From Neorhizobium galegae bv. officinalis (GTDB lineage Bacteria > Pseudomonadota > Alphaproteobacteria > Rhizobiales > Rhizobiaceae), in the NCBI GenBank assembly GCA_000985875.1, contig CCRI01000028.1, forward strand, positions 1 to 56,549: 56,549 bases of DNA. Reading direction: 5' to 3'. A model generated the notes under the pieces. It was not told where the DNA came from and did no database searches. It saw only the letters and a list, made by a program, of their open reading frames with translations. Below are positions 1-7,937 of this stretch, piece after piece. The number at the start of each line of letters is the position of its first letter. Within the stretch, counting starts at the first letter, position 1. Made by a program: the position numbers and the translations under genes.

Positions 1-36
1 TACGCCAAAGCCGGATTCCGTTTTTGCCGCAACACC
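1..36. other. Left margin, downstream of integrase
   Basis: Thirty-six bases follow the integrase stop codon. No gene, tRNA fragment or clear hairpin is visible. The left attachment site may lie here or just outside the window, because integrases commonly sit next to attP. Confidence 0.4.
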
Positions 37-1212
37 TTATGCCGCCCCCTTCTTCGGGGTTCGGGACTTTTTCGGGACTTCCTTGCTGCGCTTCTGCTCC
101 GAGTGAAGGTCCTCCATCGCTGCTGCGACCTCCTCATCAAGGACGTGGGCATAGCGTGTTGTCGTCTTGAGGTCGGCGTGATTGAGCACCTTCTGAACGG
201 TTTTCAGGTTGCCGGTCTTGCGCAGCAGTTTGGTCCCGACGTCGTGGCGGAAGTCGTGGAACCGTAGGTCGACCAGGCCGGCATCCTTGCGCAGCTTCTT
301 CCACTGCGTCTTCAGGCCTGAATAGGTGACCGGATAACGTTGCCCGCGAACGCGGGCCTCACCGTCACTTTTGTAGGATGCATTGGCCTTCCGAGCCCGC
401 TTGGCCTGGTAGGTAAAGACGAACTTCGGGTGATGCCCGATTAGCGGCCGCAGGATGTCGCGTACGATCGACGTAATCGCGGTCTTCACCAGCCGGCCGC
501 CCTTGCCGTCACGCGTTATCCATCCGGTCTGCCAGTTGACCATGGGCCATTCGATTAGGCACTCGTCGAGCCTAAGGCCGGTCGCTCGGGCAAAGGCGAA
601 GATCGGCTCGTAGTCGGACCGCATCTTCGCGTCGATAGCTTTTCCCTCGTGCTCGTGCACCTCGCGAATGCGCTCTCTTGGCTCTGGAAGGAAATGCTCT
701 TTCCAATCGGGTTCATTCGGGAAGGTGTATTTCCATGTTCGCTTGGCGCGGGTGAAGAGCTTTTTGAGGACCAGGATGGTGGACCGATTGACTGTGGCGG
801 CCGAAACGAATCTCATCGGCTTGCCGTCTGCGGTTTCCGCCTTGCCCCATGCCGTTTGGGTGCGGCGCCACTGAACGAGTTTGGCAACTTCCGAATCGGT
901 AATGTCGCTTAGCAGCGTGTCGGGCAAGAAGTATGAGATCAGCCTGGCAAGATCGGTGGATGTCGTGTCGGCGTTCGCATGGAGCTGGCCCTTTTCCAAC
1001 CAATATCGGTCGGCTGCGGCATTGATTGTCAACGGTCCGCCATCGGCGTTCTTTGCTGCCTCGACCGACTTGCGGGCTTTCTCGCGTTCGTCCTTCTCTA
1101 CCTTTTCCGCTTCTCGGCGAGAAGTTTTTCCCGTCGTTCCATGAAACCGATGACCCCCAAGCTGGAAGTCGAAGTGGTAATACGGCGAGTTTTTGGGCTT
1201 GTAGGTGGACAT
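37..1212 (-). CDS. int: Phage tyrosine recombinase (integrase)
   Basis: This 391-aa tyrosine recombinase should integrate and excise the prophage by cutting and rejoining attachment sites. An N-terminal arm-binding and SAM-like core-binding region covers about residues 1-170. The catalytic domain carries R214 in ATGLRLDE, K237 in GKGG, H319 and R322 in RFHDFRH, H345 in LNHAD and the nucleophile Y354 in TTRYAHV, so it appears intact. The C-terminus is basic. It is the last gene of the leftward operon, and its start lies 115 bp inside the preceding excisionase-like gene, which suggests linked expression. Its position at the window edge marks the left end of the prophage. Family assignment is firm; attachment-site specificity cannot be read from the sequence. 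Confidence 0.97.
   Translation of the reverse strand: MSTYKPKNSPYYHFDFQLGGHRFHGTTGKTSRREAEKVEKDEREKARKSVEAAKNADGGPLTINAAADRYWLEKGQLHANADTTSTDLARLISYFLPDTLLSDITDSEVAKLVQWRRTQTAWGKAETADGKPMRFVSAATVNRSTILVLKKLFTRAKRTWKYTFPNEPDWKEHFLPEPRERIREVHEHEGKAIDAKMRSDYEPIFAFARATGLRLDECLIEWPMVNWQTGWITRDGKGGRLVKTAITSIVRDILRPLIGHHPKFVFTYQAKRARKANASYKSDGEARVRGQRYPVTYSGLKTQWKKLRKDAGLVDLRFHDFRHDVGTKLLRKTGNLKTVQKVLNHADLKTTTRYAHVLDEEVAAAMEDLHSEQKRSKEVPKKSRTPKKGAA
59..80. repeat. Imperfect terminal repeat, left copy
   Basis: A 22-nt stretch inside the 3' end of the integrase gene, with the internal duplication CGGGACTTTTTCGGGACTT, matches 56430-56451 at 20 of 22 positions in direct orientation. The two copies flank almost the whole window. 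They could mark att-related sequence or remnants of an integrase 3' end. A true att core is expected to be identical, so this is tentative. Confidence 0.3.
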
Positions 1213-1403
1213 TTACGCATCCTGCGGCAGTTGATGAAGTCCAGAATATCCTTCCGATCAAAAGCAATACGTGGTCGTTTCTTACCCGAGCCTTTCGGAA
1301 TGAAGGCTATCTCGCCTGCATCGACGTGTTCGCGCAAGACCTTGACGCTGATGGTCAGCATCTCTGCTGCCTGCGCCGGCGTAAGGAGATCAAGCTCGGT
1401 CAT
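1098..1403 (-). CDS. Excisionase-like helix-turn-helix protein
   Basis: This 101-aa protein begins with LLTPAQAAEMLTISVKVLREHV, a winged-helix/MerR-like DNA-binding domain of the excisionase family, and continues with a basic tail (TSPKTRRITT and a final EKRKR). Recombination directionality factors of this type bend attachment-site DNA and steer the integrase toward excision. The start follows a very strong ribosome-binding site (GGAGGGGGG on the minus strand). Its 3' end overlaps the integrase start by 115 bp, an unusually long overlap that would tie the two products together. The family is well supported. Its role as Xis is inferred from position. Confidence 0.8.
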   Translation of the reverse strand: MTELDLLTPAQAAEMLTISVKVLREHVDAGEIAFIPKGSGKKRPRIAFDRKDILDFINCRRMRKCPPTSPKTRRITTSTSSLGVIGFMERREKLLAEKRKR

Positions 1404-1569
1404 GTCCCCCCTCCGTGTTTTTCCGGATCGCGTTCCGGCTGGTGATCATGCGATAGCCGTCGGAGAACCGGACCTCGCAACTGTTCATCGTTCCGCGGGC
1501 GAGGACCTCGCAGGGCTGACCTTTTCGTCCCTGCCGATCCCAGCGATAGATGTAGAGGAGGACGATCAT
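1390..1569 (-). CDS. Small conserved phage protein, function unknown
   Basis: This predicted 59-aa protein starts MIVLLYIYRWDRQGRKGQ and has a hydrophobic first strand followed by a basic, beta-rich body. The start at 1569 overlaps the stop of the upstream gene as ATGA, and the stop overlaps the excisionase-like gene by 14 bp. A longer in-frame extension to 1749 exists, but that part is a shadow of the Gp37/Gp68-like gene. The architecture suggests a short SH3- or beta-barrel-like protein. I do not recognise a function. Confidence 0.65.
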   Translation of the reverse strand: MIVLLYIYRWDRQGRKGQPCEVLARGTMNSCEVRFSDGYRMITSRNAIRKNTEGGHDRA

Positions 1570-2498
1570 GCGGCCGTCCTCGCAAAACCGTTGTGCTCGA
1601 CGCCGTCGAGCAATCGCCCGGCTGCCTTCTTGCCCACGTTCCGGACCGCCGTCACTCTTTCCCCGTGAAAACCGGTTCCCCCGGCGAGGTTGAGATATCG
1701 GGTGGCACCGCTCCCCATCTGACCGTCGGTGAAGGGAGCGCGGCGCCAATCAGGATCGTCGATGTCGCGATCGTAGAAGGTGACCCAACATCCCCACTGC
1801 TTGAACAGGAACGGTGTGTTGGCCTGCTGGCACTGGTCTCGCAGCCCTCGAACCCATTCGACGTGCATCGGCCGAGCGCCGGAACCACTTTCTCCGCCGG
1901 CAATCACCCAGTCCAGCCGGGAACGGTAAAGCTGATGGGGATCGAGCCACGGCCAGAGATCCAGCCGGCCGAGAAGAGGTTCCGTCGAGACGAAAGCGTA
2001 GAGCGGACTGAGCGCGGACTTGGCGGCAAGCAAATGAGGCAGGTTCAAACCTGCCCGCGGCTGATCTTCGACAGTCGTTCCGAGCGCGACATTCCACGGG
2101 AGGCCACCCGCGAGCAGAGAAAGCCGGATGATGTTCTGCGGACGTTTTGTCAGAAGCAGCCAATCGAGATCGGGGCAGGCCCTGATCAGCGCGAAAAGAT
2201 CCCGGCGCCATTTCGGGTCGACCTGGTTGTCGAATACATCCGCCAGGGAGGCGCAGAAGACCCGGCGCCGCCGGCCATGTTCGGCGAAAAACGCAACAGC
2301 ATGTTCCTGCCACTTGACCGGGTTCCGCCAGTAGGCGTGCGTCGTTCGCCGACGCGGGTGGTTTCCCCACTGCACCGTGCCGGAACGTTTTGCCCAACCT
2401 TCTGCATAGCAGTGGTCGCAGGCGGGACTGATTTTTGTGCAGCCCGTCCACGGATTGAATGTGCTGTCGCACCACTCGATTGCCGTCGTCTCAGCCAT
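1566..2498 (-). CDS. Phage Gp37/Gp68 family protein (DUF5131)
   Basis: This 310-aa protein begins MAETTAIEWCDSTFNPWTGC and has cysteines C20, C27 and C30 in the CTKISPACDHCYAE motif. This spacing resembles an iron-sulfur/radical-SAM-like cluster and is the hallmark of the phage Gp37/Gp68 (DUF5131) family. The reaction catalysed by the family is not established. I chose the start at 2498 because homologues start at this motif; upstream in-frame sequence lies inside the ASCH gene. The start overlaps the ASCH stop by 8 bp. Adjacent ASCH and DUF1643 genes form a cluster that recurs in temperate phages and might concern modified nucleotides or RNA, which is inference. Confidence 0.9.
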   Translation of the reverse strand: MAETTAIEWCDSTFNPWTGCTKISPACDHCYAEGWAKRSGTVQWGNHPRRRTTHAYWRNPVKWQEHAVAFFAEHGRRRRVFCASLADVFDNQVDPKWRRDLFALIRACPDLDWLLLTKRPQNIIRLSLLAGGLPWNVALGTTVEDQPRAGLNLPHLLAAKSALSPLYAFVSTEPLLGRLDLWPWLDPHQLYRSRLDWVIAGGESGSGARPMHVEWVRGLRDQCQQANTPFLFKQWGCWVTFYDRDIDDPDWRRAPFTDGQMGSGATRYLNLAGGTGFHGERVTAVRNVGKKAAGRLLDGVEHNGFARTAA

Positions 2499-2958
2499 GG
2501 TTGAACAGGCTCCCTTGCGCAGCTGCAGGAATCTCTTCGGCCTCTGGCGGCTGGATGATCCTCGGCCGCCACTGGAAAAAGCCGAGAGCTCCCTTGACCG
2601 GAATGAATTCGACCGGCCGAGTGTCGGCAAGCACGAGGGCTTTCGGACCGAAAAACCAAGGGCTGTCATGCGCGGAAACCACGTCGATGACGGTGGTCAC
2701 TCCGATGATGCCGCCCCGCTGGAGATCCTCGAGGAGTGGTACCTGGTTGATGCCCAGGCTCCAGATGAACTGCCTTGCTTCGCCATATTCGCCACGGGTC
2801 ATTCCGGCCGAGGCATGGAGGCAGACGCGGCCGCGAAAGCGCAGGCCGGGGTTAGATGGCCCCCAATCGCGGTTTTCAACCGGCTTTCCGGCGTGGACGA
2901 TTGCCCAGGTCCAGGGCTGCCGAACGGACAGTGCGAGAAGCGGAAGGTCGCTGGACAT
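2491..2958 (-). CDS. ASCH domain protein
   Basis: This 155-aa protein has the ASCH signature G-x-K-x-x-E-x-R as G24, K25, E28 and R30 in HAGKPVENRDW, after the opening LALSVRQPWTWAIV. ASCH domains are small beta-barrels related to PUA/EVE domains. They bind RNA or nucleotides, and some have nuclease or amidohydrolase activity. The start at 2958 gives the normal family N-terminus; the in-frame extension to 3048 is not conserved-looking. It lies between the DUF1643 and Gp37/Gp68 genes in the leftward operon. The substrate is unknown. Confidence 0.85.
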   Translation of the reverse strand: MSSDLPLLALSVRQPWTWAIVHAGKPVENRDWGPSNPGLRFRGRVCLHASAGMTRGEYGEARQFIWSLGINQVPLLEDLQRGGIIGVTTVIDVVSAHDSPWFFGPKALVLADTRPVEFIPVKGALGFFQWRPRIIQPPEAEEIPAAAQGSLFNHG

Positions 2959-2959
2959 C

Positions 2960-3490
2960 CTACGCCTCCCTACCAAGATGCGTGGGGGCCACCCACGGAA
3001 TGAGCGGGGTTGCATAGGCCAGCATGAGGGGATGACGCGGCTGACCATCGAGAGCCATGCTCCAGCACATCGGCGCGGCGCCGGCCTCTGTCAGGACGTC
3101 AACGACGGAACGCCAACGGGCACGCAGCGGCTTCGGAAGTTTGGATAGCGGACCCCAAGCAACGATGTGGATATCAGCACCCTTGATGGCCTGTGCGATG
3201 TGAGCGTCGTTCTCCGGACCGATCGGGTCCGTGGCAGAGCGCAACACCTTCACATCCTTGTCGATCAGGGCATACTTGTTCCACACGATGACCTTGCTGG
3301 CACCCATGCGCCTTGCAAAGCCATCGACCTTCGTCATGGTCGGGTCGTTCTGTTGGCCGTCCGCTTTGGATGGATTGACCATTCCAAGCGAGATGACAGG
3401 ACCGCTTCCACCGAAGTCATGCTCCAGCAGATACCGATACAGTCCACATTCGGAGAAGACGGCGCGTCGCGTCATAAGAAGATCGGTCAT
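2960..3490 (-). CDS. DUF1643 family protein
   Basis: This 176-aa protein has the DUF1643 signature GMVNPSKADGQQNDPT at residues 36-51, with the later ATDPIGPEND segment that is also typical. The family occurs in phages and bacteria, and its biochemical role is unknown. Its start at 3490 overlaps the stop of the next upstream gene as ATGA, so it is translationally coupled. A second possible start is Met6. The conserved N/P/S/D residues look like a catalytic or nucleotide-binding site, but that is inference. Confidence 0.85.
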   Translation of the reverse strand: MTDLLMTRRAVFSECGLYRYLLEHDFGGSGPVISLGMVNPSKADGQQNDPTMTKVDGFARRMGASKVIVWNKYALIDKDVKVLRSATDPIGPENDAHIAQAIKGADIHIVAWGPLSKLPKPLRARWRSVVDVLTEAGAAPMCWSMALDGQPRHPLMLAYATPLIPWVAPTHLGREA

Positions 3491-3831
3491 TCGATGCCCA
3501 CCTCCCTCGGCTGGGGCGCTGGTGCGTAGCCGGCCAAGGCGTGGCGAGCGATGTCGCGGAACCTGTGGCGTGACTGCTCGACCTCATGCGTGCTGCTGGA
3601 CGGATGAATATCGTTTGCATCGCGGATCGCCAGCAATGCAGCCCGCATTACAGTGATACGATCGCGCGCCCATGCCGGCAGCGCTTCAAGCGCGACCTGT
3701 TCCAAGGCGGCAATCTCGGCATCCGTGAGGTTGATCGTCATCGTCTTCCGCCGGCCGCCGGCTCCGATCTCAAGATCGCCCTCGGCCGCTGCGCGCTTCT
3801 CGAACCAGTCCTTGTCGATCGGGAGTTTCAT
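3487..3831 (-). CDS. Hypothetical phage protein with basic ligand-binding-like N-terminus
   Basis: This 114-aa soluble protein starts MKLPIDKDWFEKRAAAE and continues through a helical TDAEIAALEQVALEALPAWARDRI segment. Start choice is decided by the ATGA overlap with the upstream MazG-like gene at 3828-3831. The longer frame to 3957 is antisense-like shadow. No domain is recognised. Its place between MazG-like and DUF1643 genes says only that it belongs to the early-left operon. Confidence 0.7.
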   Translation of the reverse strand: MKLPIDKDWFEKRAAAEGDLEIGAGGRRKTMTINLTDAEIAALEQVALEALPAWARDRITVMRAALLAIRDANDIHPSSSTHEVEQSRHRFRDIARHALAGYAPAPQPREVGIE

Positions 3832-4457
3832 GGGATCACCCACCCTGTGTTTCCGTTTTCGTCTACGATAGACGCGCCGTCCTCCGTCGCGGTAGCGGCA
3901 AGGGCGGCAACTGCAGAGCGTAAGCCCTCGAATGCATCGAAGGGTACGATCCAACATTTCTCGCCGCTGTCGTCCTCGAAGCTGGCGAGATGGCCGTTCC
4001 GCTTTTTATAGGTGTCGGATGCGGACGCGATCACCTCTCGCGCGGCTTCGATTACGCGGTCGAGCGCCGCCACATGTGACTGGGGTGGTGGGGAGACAGC
4101 GATCGGCAGGGCCGATCCGTGCGGCTTCGTCGCCTGCTTCGCGCGGATCTTTTCGATCTTGCCCCAGCAGCTGACCAACTCATTTTCGCCAGCAACATGC
4201 ATGTCGAGATCGTGAGGCTCGCAGAAGGCGGCAAGCGTGACCATTACGCCGCCGGCCTCCTGCGGTGGGTCGCCGACCGGACGTGAATAGACATAATCTT
4301 CGAGAGCTCTAATCCGTTCGCGCGGGTATCCGACCGACTGCAACAGCTCGAACGTCTCTTCAAGGTACCTGTCACCGCGCTCGAGCTTGTCGGCAGAGAC
4401 GGCCTCACCAAAGCATGCATTCATCCATTTCTGGACGCGGTTCTGAAACGACTGCAT
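3828..4457 (-). CDS. MazG-like nucleotide pyrophosphohydrolase-type protein
   Basis: This 209-aa protein opens with RVQKWMNACFGEAVSADKLERGDRYLEETFELLQSVG, an all-alpha MazG-like fold. The EExxE motif is read as EETFE. The second family motif appears as QEAGGVMVTLAA, where the usual acidic residue after GG is replaced by valine. Related phage proteins hydrolyse (d)NTPs, including dATP/dGTP diphosphohydrolases of phages with modified genomes. The conserved tail KIRAKQATKPHGSALP is typical of this phage subfamily; residues after about 115 form a variable C-terminus. A role in dNTP-pool control is inferred. Confidence 0.75.
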   Translation of the reverse strand: MQSFQNRVQKWMNACFGEAVSADKLERGDRYLEETFELLQSVGYPRERIRALEDYVYSRPVGDPPQEAGGVMVTLAAFCEPHDLDMHVAGENELVSCWGKIEKIRAKQATKPHGSALPIAVSPPPQSHVAALDRVIEAAREVIASASDTYKKRNGHLASFEDDSGEKCWIVPFDAFEGLRSAVAALAATATEDGASIVDENGNTGWVIP

Positions 4458-4467
4458 GATTGTCTCC

Positions 4468-5571
4468 TCACACTCGCATCGGCATCAGGACGATAAGGTC
4501 TTCGATATGATCGCCGTCGGAGCGCAGAACTGCCGGCGATCCGGCATCTCCGAGATGGAAATGGATCGTACCTTCCGAAAGGTGGTTGAGCGCGTCGGTC
4601 ACGTATTTGGCGTTGAAACCGGTTTCGACCTCGGCATCGCCCTCGAACGACACCTCGTCCTCGGCATTGCCCGCATCGGGATTGTTGACGGCCAGCTTCA
4701 GGGTCCCGGCGGCAAAGGTCATCTTCACGGCCCGGCTGCCGCTCGAGACTGTCGAGACGCGGTCAATCGCGGCTGCGAAAGGCTTGCCCTCGATCTCGAC
4801 GAAGCCGGAATGGCTCGGGATGACGCGCACATAGTCCGGAAAGGTGCCGTCGATCAGCTTCGACAGCAACACGATATCGCCGATCACCATGCGGATCTTC
4901 GCGTCGGAGACCTGAAGCTGCATCAAGCCTTCCTTCGGCAGATGCTTGGCGATCGTCTCGACAGTCTTCTTCGGCACGATGATGCCGGGCATGTTCTGCG
5001 GCGCGTCCTCGACAGATATGAATCTCTTTGACAGGCGGTGCCCGTCTGTCGCCACCAGCTTGATACCGCCCTCGGCCGGGTGAAAGAAGATGCCGTTGAG
5101 GTAGTAGCGCGTTTCCTCGGTCGAGATCGCGAAGCCGACAGCCGCGAGCGCTCGGGCCAGCGCGGGAACCGGTACTTCAAGGGAAAAGGGAAGCTCCCCG
5201 ATGGCCATGGACGGGAAGTCGTCAGGCGGAAGGACCTGAAGCCGGAACTTGGATCGACCAGCTTTTACCATGATCGCCTGGAGGCAGTCGTCGGCGGCAG
5301 TTACGTGAATGTCGGCGCCGTCGGGCAGTTTGCGGACGATGTCGCTCAACATATGTGCGGGAACGGTGAAAGGGCGGAAGACCGTTTCCACGTCGGCAGA
5401 GAAGGGGATCACGGCTTCCAGGTCGAGGTCGCTGACGCGCGCGGTCAGCCGGCCGCTCTCGCCGCGCTCGAACAGGACATTCGACAGGATCGGAATGGTG
5501 TTGCGCCGTTCGACGATCTGGCCGACGAGCTTGAGGGCGTCAAGAAGAGCGGTCTTGCTGGCGATGAACAT
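4468..5571 (-). CDS. dnaN: DNA polymerase III beta subunit (phage-borne sliding clamp)
   Basis: This 367-aa protein is a full-length beta clamp with all three clamp domains. It starts MFIASKTALLDALKLVGQIVERRNTIPILSNV and ends with VLMPMRV, the usual clamp C-terminus. The conserved LVATDGHRLSKR segment lies near residue 172. As a dimer ring it tethers polymerase to DNA. The phage encodes no polymerase in this window, so this clamp probably recruits host Pol III or other clamp-binding proteins. It lies between DUF2303 and the MazG-like gene in the early-left operon, with a hairpin just upstream (5594-5616). It is probably a phage paralogue of the host gene, not the chromosomal copy. Confidence 0.95.
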   Translation of the reverse strand: MFIASKTALLDALKLVGQIVERRNTIPILSNVLFERGESGRLTARVSDLDLEAVIPFSADVETVFRPFTVPAHMLSDIVRKLPDGADIHVTAADDCLQAIMVKAGRSKFRLQVLPPDDFPSMAIGELPFSLEVPVPALARALAAVGFAISTEETRYYLNGIFFHPAEGGIKLVATDGHRLSKRFISVEDAPQNMPGIIVPKKTVETIAKHLPKEGLMQLQVSDAKIRMVIGDIVLLSKLIDGTFPDYVRVIPSHSGFVEIEGKPFAAAIDRVSTVSSGSRAVKMTFAAGTLKLAVNNPDAGNAEDEVSFEGDAEVETGFNAKYVTDALNHLSEGTIHFHLGDAGSPAVLRSDGDHIEDLIVLMPMRV

Positions 5572-5593
5572 CGTTTAACCTCGAGGGGAGATG

Positions 5594-5616
5594 GAGCGGC
5601 GCGGGATGCGCCGCTC
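5594..5616 (-). other. Perfect 9-bp hairpin between DUF2303 and clamp genes
   Basis: GAGCGGCGC and GCGCCGCTC pair perfectly around a 5-nt loop. No T-tract follows on the minus strand, so it is not a standard intrinsic terminator. It could stabilise or process the mRNA and set the relative level of the clamp. Confidence 0.5.
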
Positions 5617-5624
5617 TCAATTGA

Positions 5625-6539
5625 CTAGGCGGCCATTTCCGGAGAGCCGACGAACTTCGGCAGCTCGGTTTCGGACGCAGCGGCTTCGAGATTGCGCAGG
5701 ACTTCCTGGGTGATGAACACGTCCGGCCGATAGAGCAGGACCGTCCATGACAGTGAGCCGGCGCGAACGCGGTAGCGGAGGCGAACCGGGATGCGCATCG
5801 GCGCGCCCATATGGAATGCCGGGATCTGCAGGATGAACATGCCCGGCACCTTCAGCTTGTTGCCCTGGGCGTCGTTATGCTGTTCGTCCCAGGTAATTTC
5901 ACCTTCGCCGGACTGCAGCACCAGGTTGCTCTTGACGCGGGTCTCGGTATGAACGGCGAGACCGCGGGAGAGGGCGACGAGCTCGTTGGGGTAGGCGACC
6001 TTGAAGCTGAACTTCGCCTGGAAGTCCTCTTCCTCCTGAGTGTCGGGAGCGGACAGGTCGGCAATGTGATCTTCGATGAATTCGGCAAAGGCCGTCTGGT
6101 CGAGCGGCTTGTTGTGGATGCCGGACCATGCCTCCCATTCCTCCGATCGGGGGAATTCATAGAGGACGCGGTGTTTGCCGTTGTCTGCCGTGCCGCCGTT
6201 CGCCTTCTGATGATAGTCGATCACGGTCACGAGCGATGGCTTTTGCCAGTCAGTGTCGGCAAAGATGACGCTATCGGCCGTCTTGTGACGGTTGGTGAGG
6301 TCGATGAAGCTCTCGAGCGTCGTCACCTGCGCCACGCCGCGTTTGGTCGCCGGCTTCTCGCGCCATTCCTCCGCGAACGGCTTCAGGCTTTTCGCGGCGC
6401 CGGTCTTGGCGTCGATGAGGACCGGGATTGTCGTCGGAATGCCATGAATGTCCGGAGGCGTGAATTGATCAACACGGATGTTGCCGTCCCTTGTGAGGTC
6501 GGCAATCGCCTTGACGGCAGTTTCGGTTAGCTGGTCCAT
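5625..6539 (-). CDS. DUF2303 family phage protein
   Basis: This 304-aa protein matches the DUF2303 pattern: an N-terminal helical segment, LESFIDLTNRHKTADSVIFADTDW, then VTVIDYHQKANGG and PRSEEWEAW, and a beta-rich C-terminus ending in IPVRLRYRVRAGSLSW. DUF2303 proteins occur in early regions of many temperate phages, next to SSB and replication genes. Their function has not been established; a recombination or single-strand DNA role is possible from context. The start has a usable ribosome-binding site (AGGA). No membrane segment is present. Confidence 0.9.
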   Translation of the reverse strand: MDQLTETAVKAIADLTRDGNIRVDQFTPPDIHGIPTTIPVLIDAKTGAAKSLKPFAEEWREKPATKRGVAQVTTLESFIDLTNRHKTADSVIFADTDWQKPSLVTVIDYHQKANGGTADNGKHRVLYEFPRSEEWEAWSGIHNKPLDQTAFAEFIEDHIADLSAPDTQEEEDFQAKFSFKVAYPNELVALSRGLAVHTETRVKSNLVLQSGEGEITWDEQHNDAQGNKLKVPGMFILQIPAFHMGAPMRIPVRLRYRVRAGSLSWTVLLYRPDVFITQEVLRNLEAAASETELPKFVGSPEMAA

Positions 6540-6569
6540 GGAGGAATATCCTTCGGTTTGGGGCTGGAC

Positions 6570-6926
6570 TTACTGGCTGGGAGAGCGGCGGCTGTGATCG
6601 ATTTCGCGCGGACCGCCGAACATGTCGTGCTGCTGGGGATGCTCGGTCGAAAGCTGTCCGCCTTCGATCAGCCAGTAGACCGTTGACTTGCGGGGCAGCT
6701 TCGGGAGCGTGGGCGGCGGGATTTCCGCGTTGATCTCGACCATGCCGTTCTTGACGGACAGGTTGAGTTTCAGCGAGACGCCGCCCTTGTAGGTGACGTT
6801 CGGCCGGTCGTCGGAAAGTTCCAGAAGCTTTTCGAGTGTTTCGGAAAGCTTCGTCGACATTTCCTGGTTGAGCTCACCCGACTCGAGCATGCCGATCAGG
6901 GTTTGCGCATCACGTATGACTTGCAT
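6570..6926 (-). CDS. Hypothetical early phage protein
   Basis: This 118-aa protein has an alpha-helical N-terminus (IRDAQTLIGMLESGELNQEMSTKLSETLEKLLEL) followed by a beta-strand region (VTYKGGVSLKLNLSVKNGMVEINAEI) and a polar tail. I do not recognise the family. It lies between SSB and DUF2303, a common order in temperate phages of alphaproteobacteria, which suggests a part in DNA metabolism. Start and spacing (AGAACCACC-type leader with GAGAA) are acceptable. Confidence 0.75.
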   Translation of the reverse strand: MQVIRDAQTLIGMLESGELNQEMSTKLSETLEKLLELSDDRPNVTYKGGVSLKLNLSVKNGMVEINAEIPPPTLPKLPRKSTVYWLIEGGQLSTEHPQQHDMFGGPREIDHSRRSPSQ

Positions 6927-6946
6927 GGTGGTTCTCCGTTAGAACG

Positions 6947-7450
6947 CTAGAAGGGAATGTCGTCGTCGAGGTCTCGCGAGAAGTTCTCGGAGCTGGACGA
7001 GGATGAGGCGGGGCGCGAGGACTGTCCGGCGGCGCGATCGGGTTCATACCCGTAGTCGCCCGGACCATTGCCGCCCTGGCGATATCCGGAGCCGTTGCCA
7101 CCGCCTCCGGTCATGGTCAGAGAGGCGTTGTAGGCCTGCAGGACGATCTCGGTCGAATATCGGTCCTGACCCTGCTGGTCCTGCCACTTGCGGGTCTTGA
7201 TCTGACCTTCGACCAGGACCTGCGATCCCTTTTTGAGGTACTGCTCGGCGACCTTGGCAAGAGCCTCGTTGAAGATGACGACCCGGTGCCACTCGGTCAG
7301 TTCCCGCTTCTCGCCCGTGTTACGGTCTCTCCAGCTTTCTGAGGTAGCGAGCGAGAAGGTGGCGATCGGCCGGCCATCCTGTGTCCGACGGATCTCAGGA
7401 TCAGCGCCAAGGTGGCCAAGCAGGGTTGCGCGGTTCATCGAGCCCGACAT
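6947..7450 (-). CDS. ssb: Single-stranded DNA-binding protein
   Basis: This 167-aa SSB has the OB-fold segment MNRATLLGHLGADPEIRRTQ, the conserved TEWHRVVIFNEALAKVAEQYLKKGSQVLVEGQ block, a glycine-rich linker and a serine-rich stretch. It ends in the acidic tip DDDIPF, which recruits repair and replication partners. It should coat single-stranded phage DNA during replication. The upstream gene's stop overlaps the start by one base (TGATG). Homologues often start at Met1 or Met5 (MNRATLLG); both are possible. Confidence 0.96.
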   Translation of the reverse strand: MSGSMNRATLLGHLGADPEIRRTQDGRPIATFSLATSESWRDRNTGEKRELTEWHRVVIFNEALAKVAEQYLKKGSQVLVEGQIKTRKWQDQQGQDRYSTEIVLQAYNASLTMTGGGGNGSGYRQGGNGPGDYGYEPDRAAGQSSRPASSSSSSENFSRDLDDDIPF

Positions 7451-7782
7451 CAGTGAACCTCGACGGCGTGGGCACGGACGAGGCGGTAACCCTCGAACCG
7501 GCTGCTCTCGATGATGACGCCGCGATCGCTGACGATCTTGCGAAGCTTGTGCACGTAGCTGTGGATGTTTTCGATCGCACCCTCCGGACCGCCATCGGGA
7601 TCATCCCAATAGACCTGGTCGGCGAGATTTTCCGTCGTGAGGAAGGCGCCCTTGGCGGCGAGCAGCGCGGCCAGGACACGGCGCACCCGGCGCGGCATGG
7701 AGATAGTGAATGGATCGATCACTAAATGACCGGACGTGATCAGCTGTCCGCAGGCGACACAGGTGGGGAGACGCTGCAGCAT
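7450..7782 (-). CDS. Winged-helix protein with N-terminal CxxC
   Basis: This 110-aa protein begins MLQRLPTCVACGQL, whose CxxC may be half of a metal site. It continues into an OmpR/PhoB-type winged helix (LLAAKGAFLTTENLADQVYW, then NIHSYVHKLRKIV and FEGYRLV). It has no receiver domain, so it is a stand-alone DNA-binding module. ATG at 7782 overlaps the previous stop by one base (TGATG); a GTG one codon upstream is the alternative. It may regulate the operon or replication genes. Target sites are unknown. Confidence 0.75.
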   Translation of the reverse strand: MLQRLPTCVACGQLITSGHLVIDPFTISMPRRVRRVLAALLAAKGAFLTTENLADQVYWDDPDGGPEGAIENIHSYVHKLRKIVSDRGVIIESSRFEGYRLVRAHAVEVH

Positions 7783-7937
7783 CACGCGTCTTCCTTCTCG
7801 CGAACGATTTTCACGCGCGTGACGATGCCGTCATATTTTCGTTTGGCGATGCGGCGGGCGTCGCTGCTGTCGTCGGCGGGAACATTGAGCTTCGTGCCGT
7901 CCTCGAAGTGGACGCGGAACAGGATCTTGGTCGTCAT
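7782..7937 (-). CDS. Small 51-aa phage protein
   Basis: This short gene encodes MTTKILFRVHFEDGTKLNV followed by a helix rich in Ala, Arg and Lys (DARRIAKRKYDG) and a final strand (VTRVKIVREKEDA). It is supported by tight couplings at both ends: its stop overlaps the winged-helix start (TGATG) and its start overlaps the upstream stop (ATGA). The beta-alpha-beta outline resembles small phage proteins with a ribbon-helix layout. No function is recognised. Confidence 0.7.
   Translation of the reverse strand: MTTKILFRVHFEDGTKLNVPADDSSDARRIAKRKYDGIVTRVKIVREKEDA

Noticed and set aside
5594..5616. The hairpin as an intrinsic terminator
   Set aside because: There is no T-run on either strand after the stem, so only a structural role is listed.
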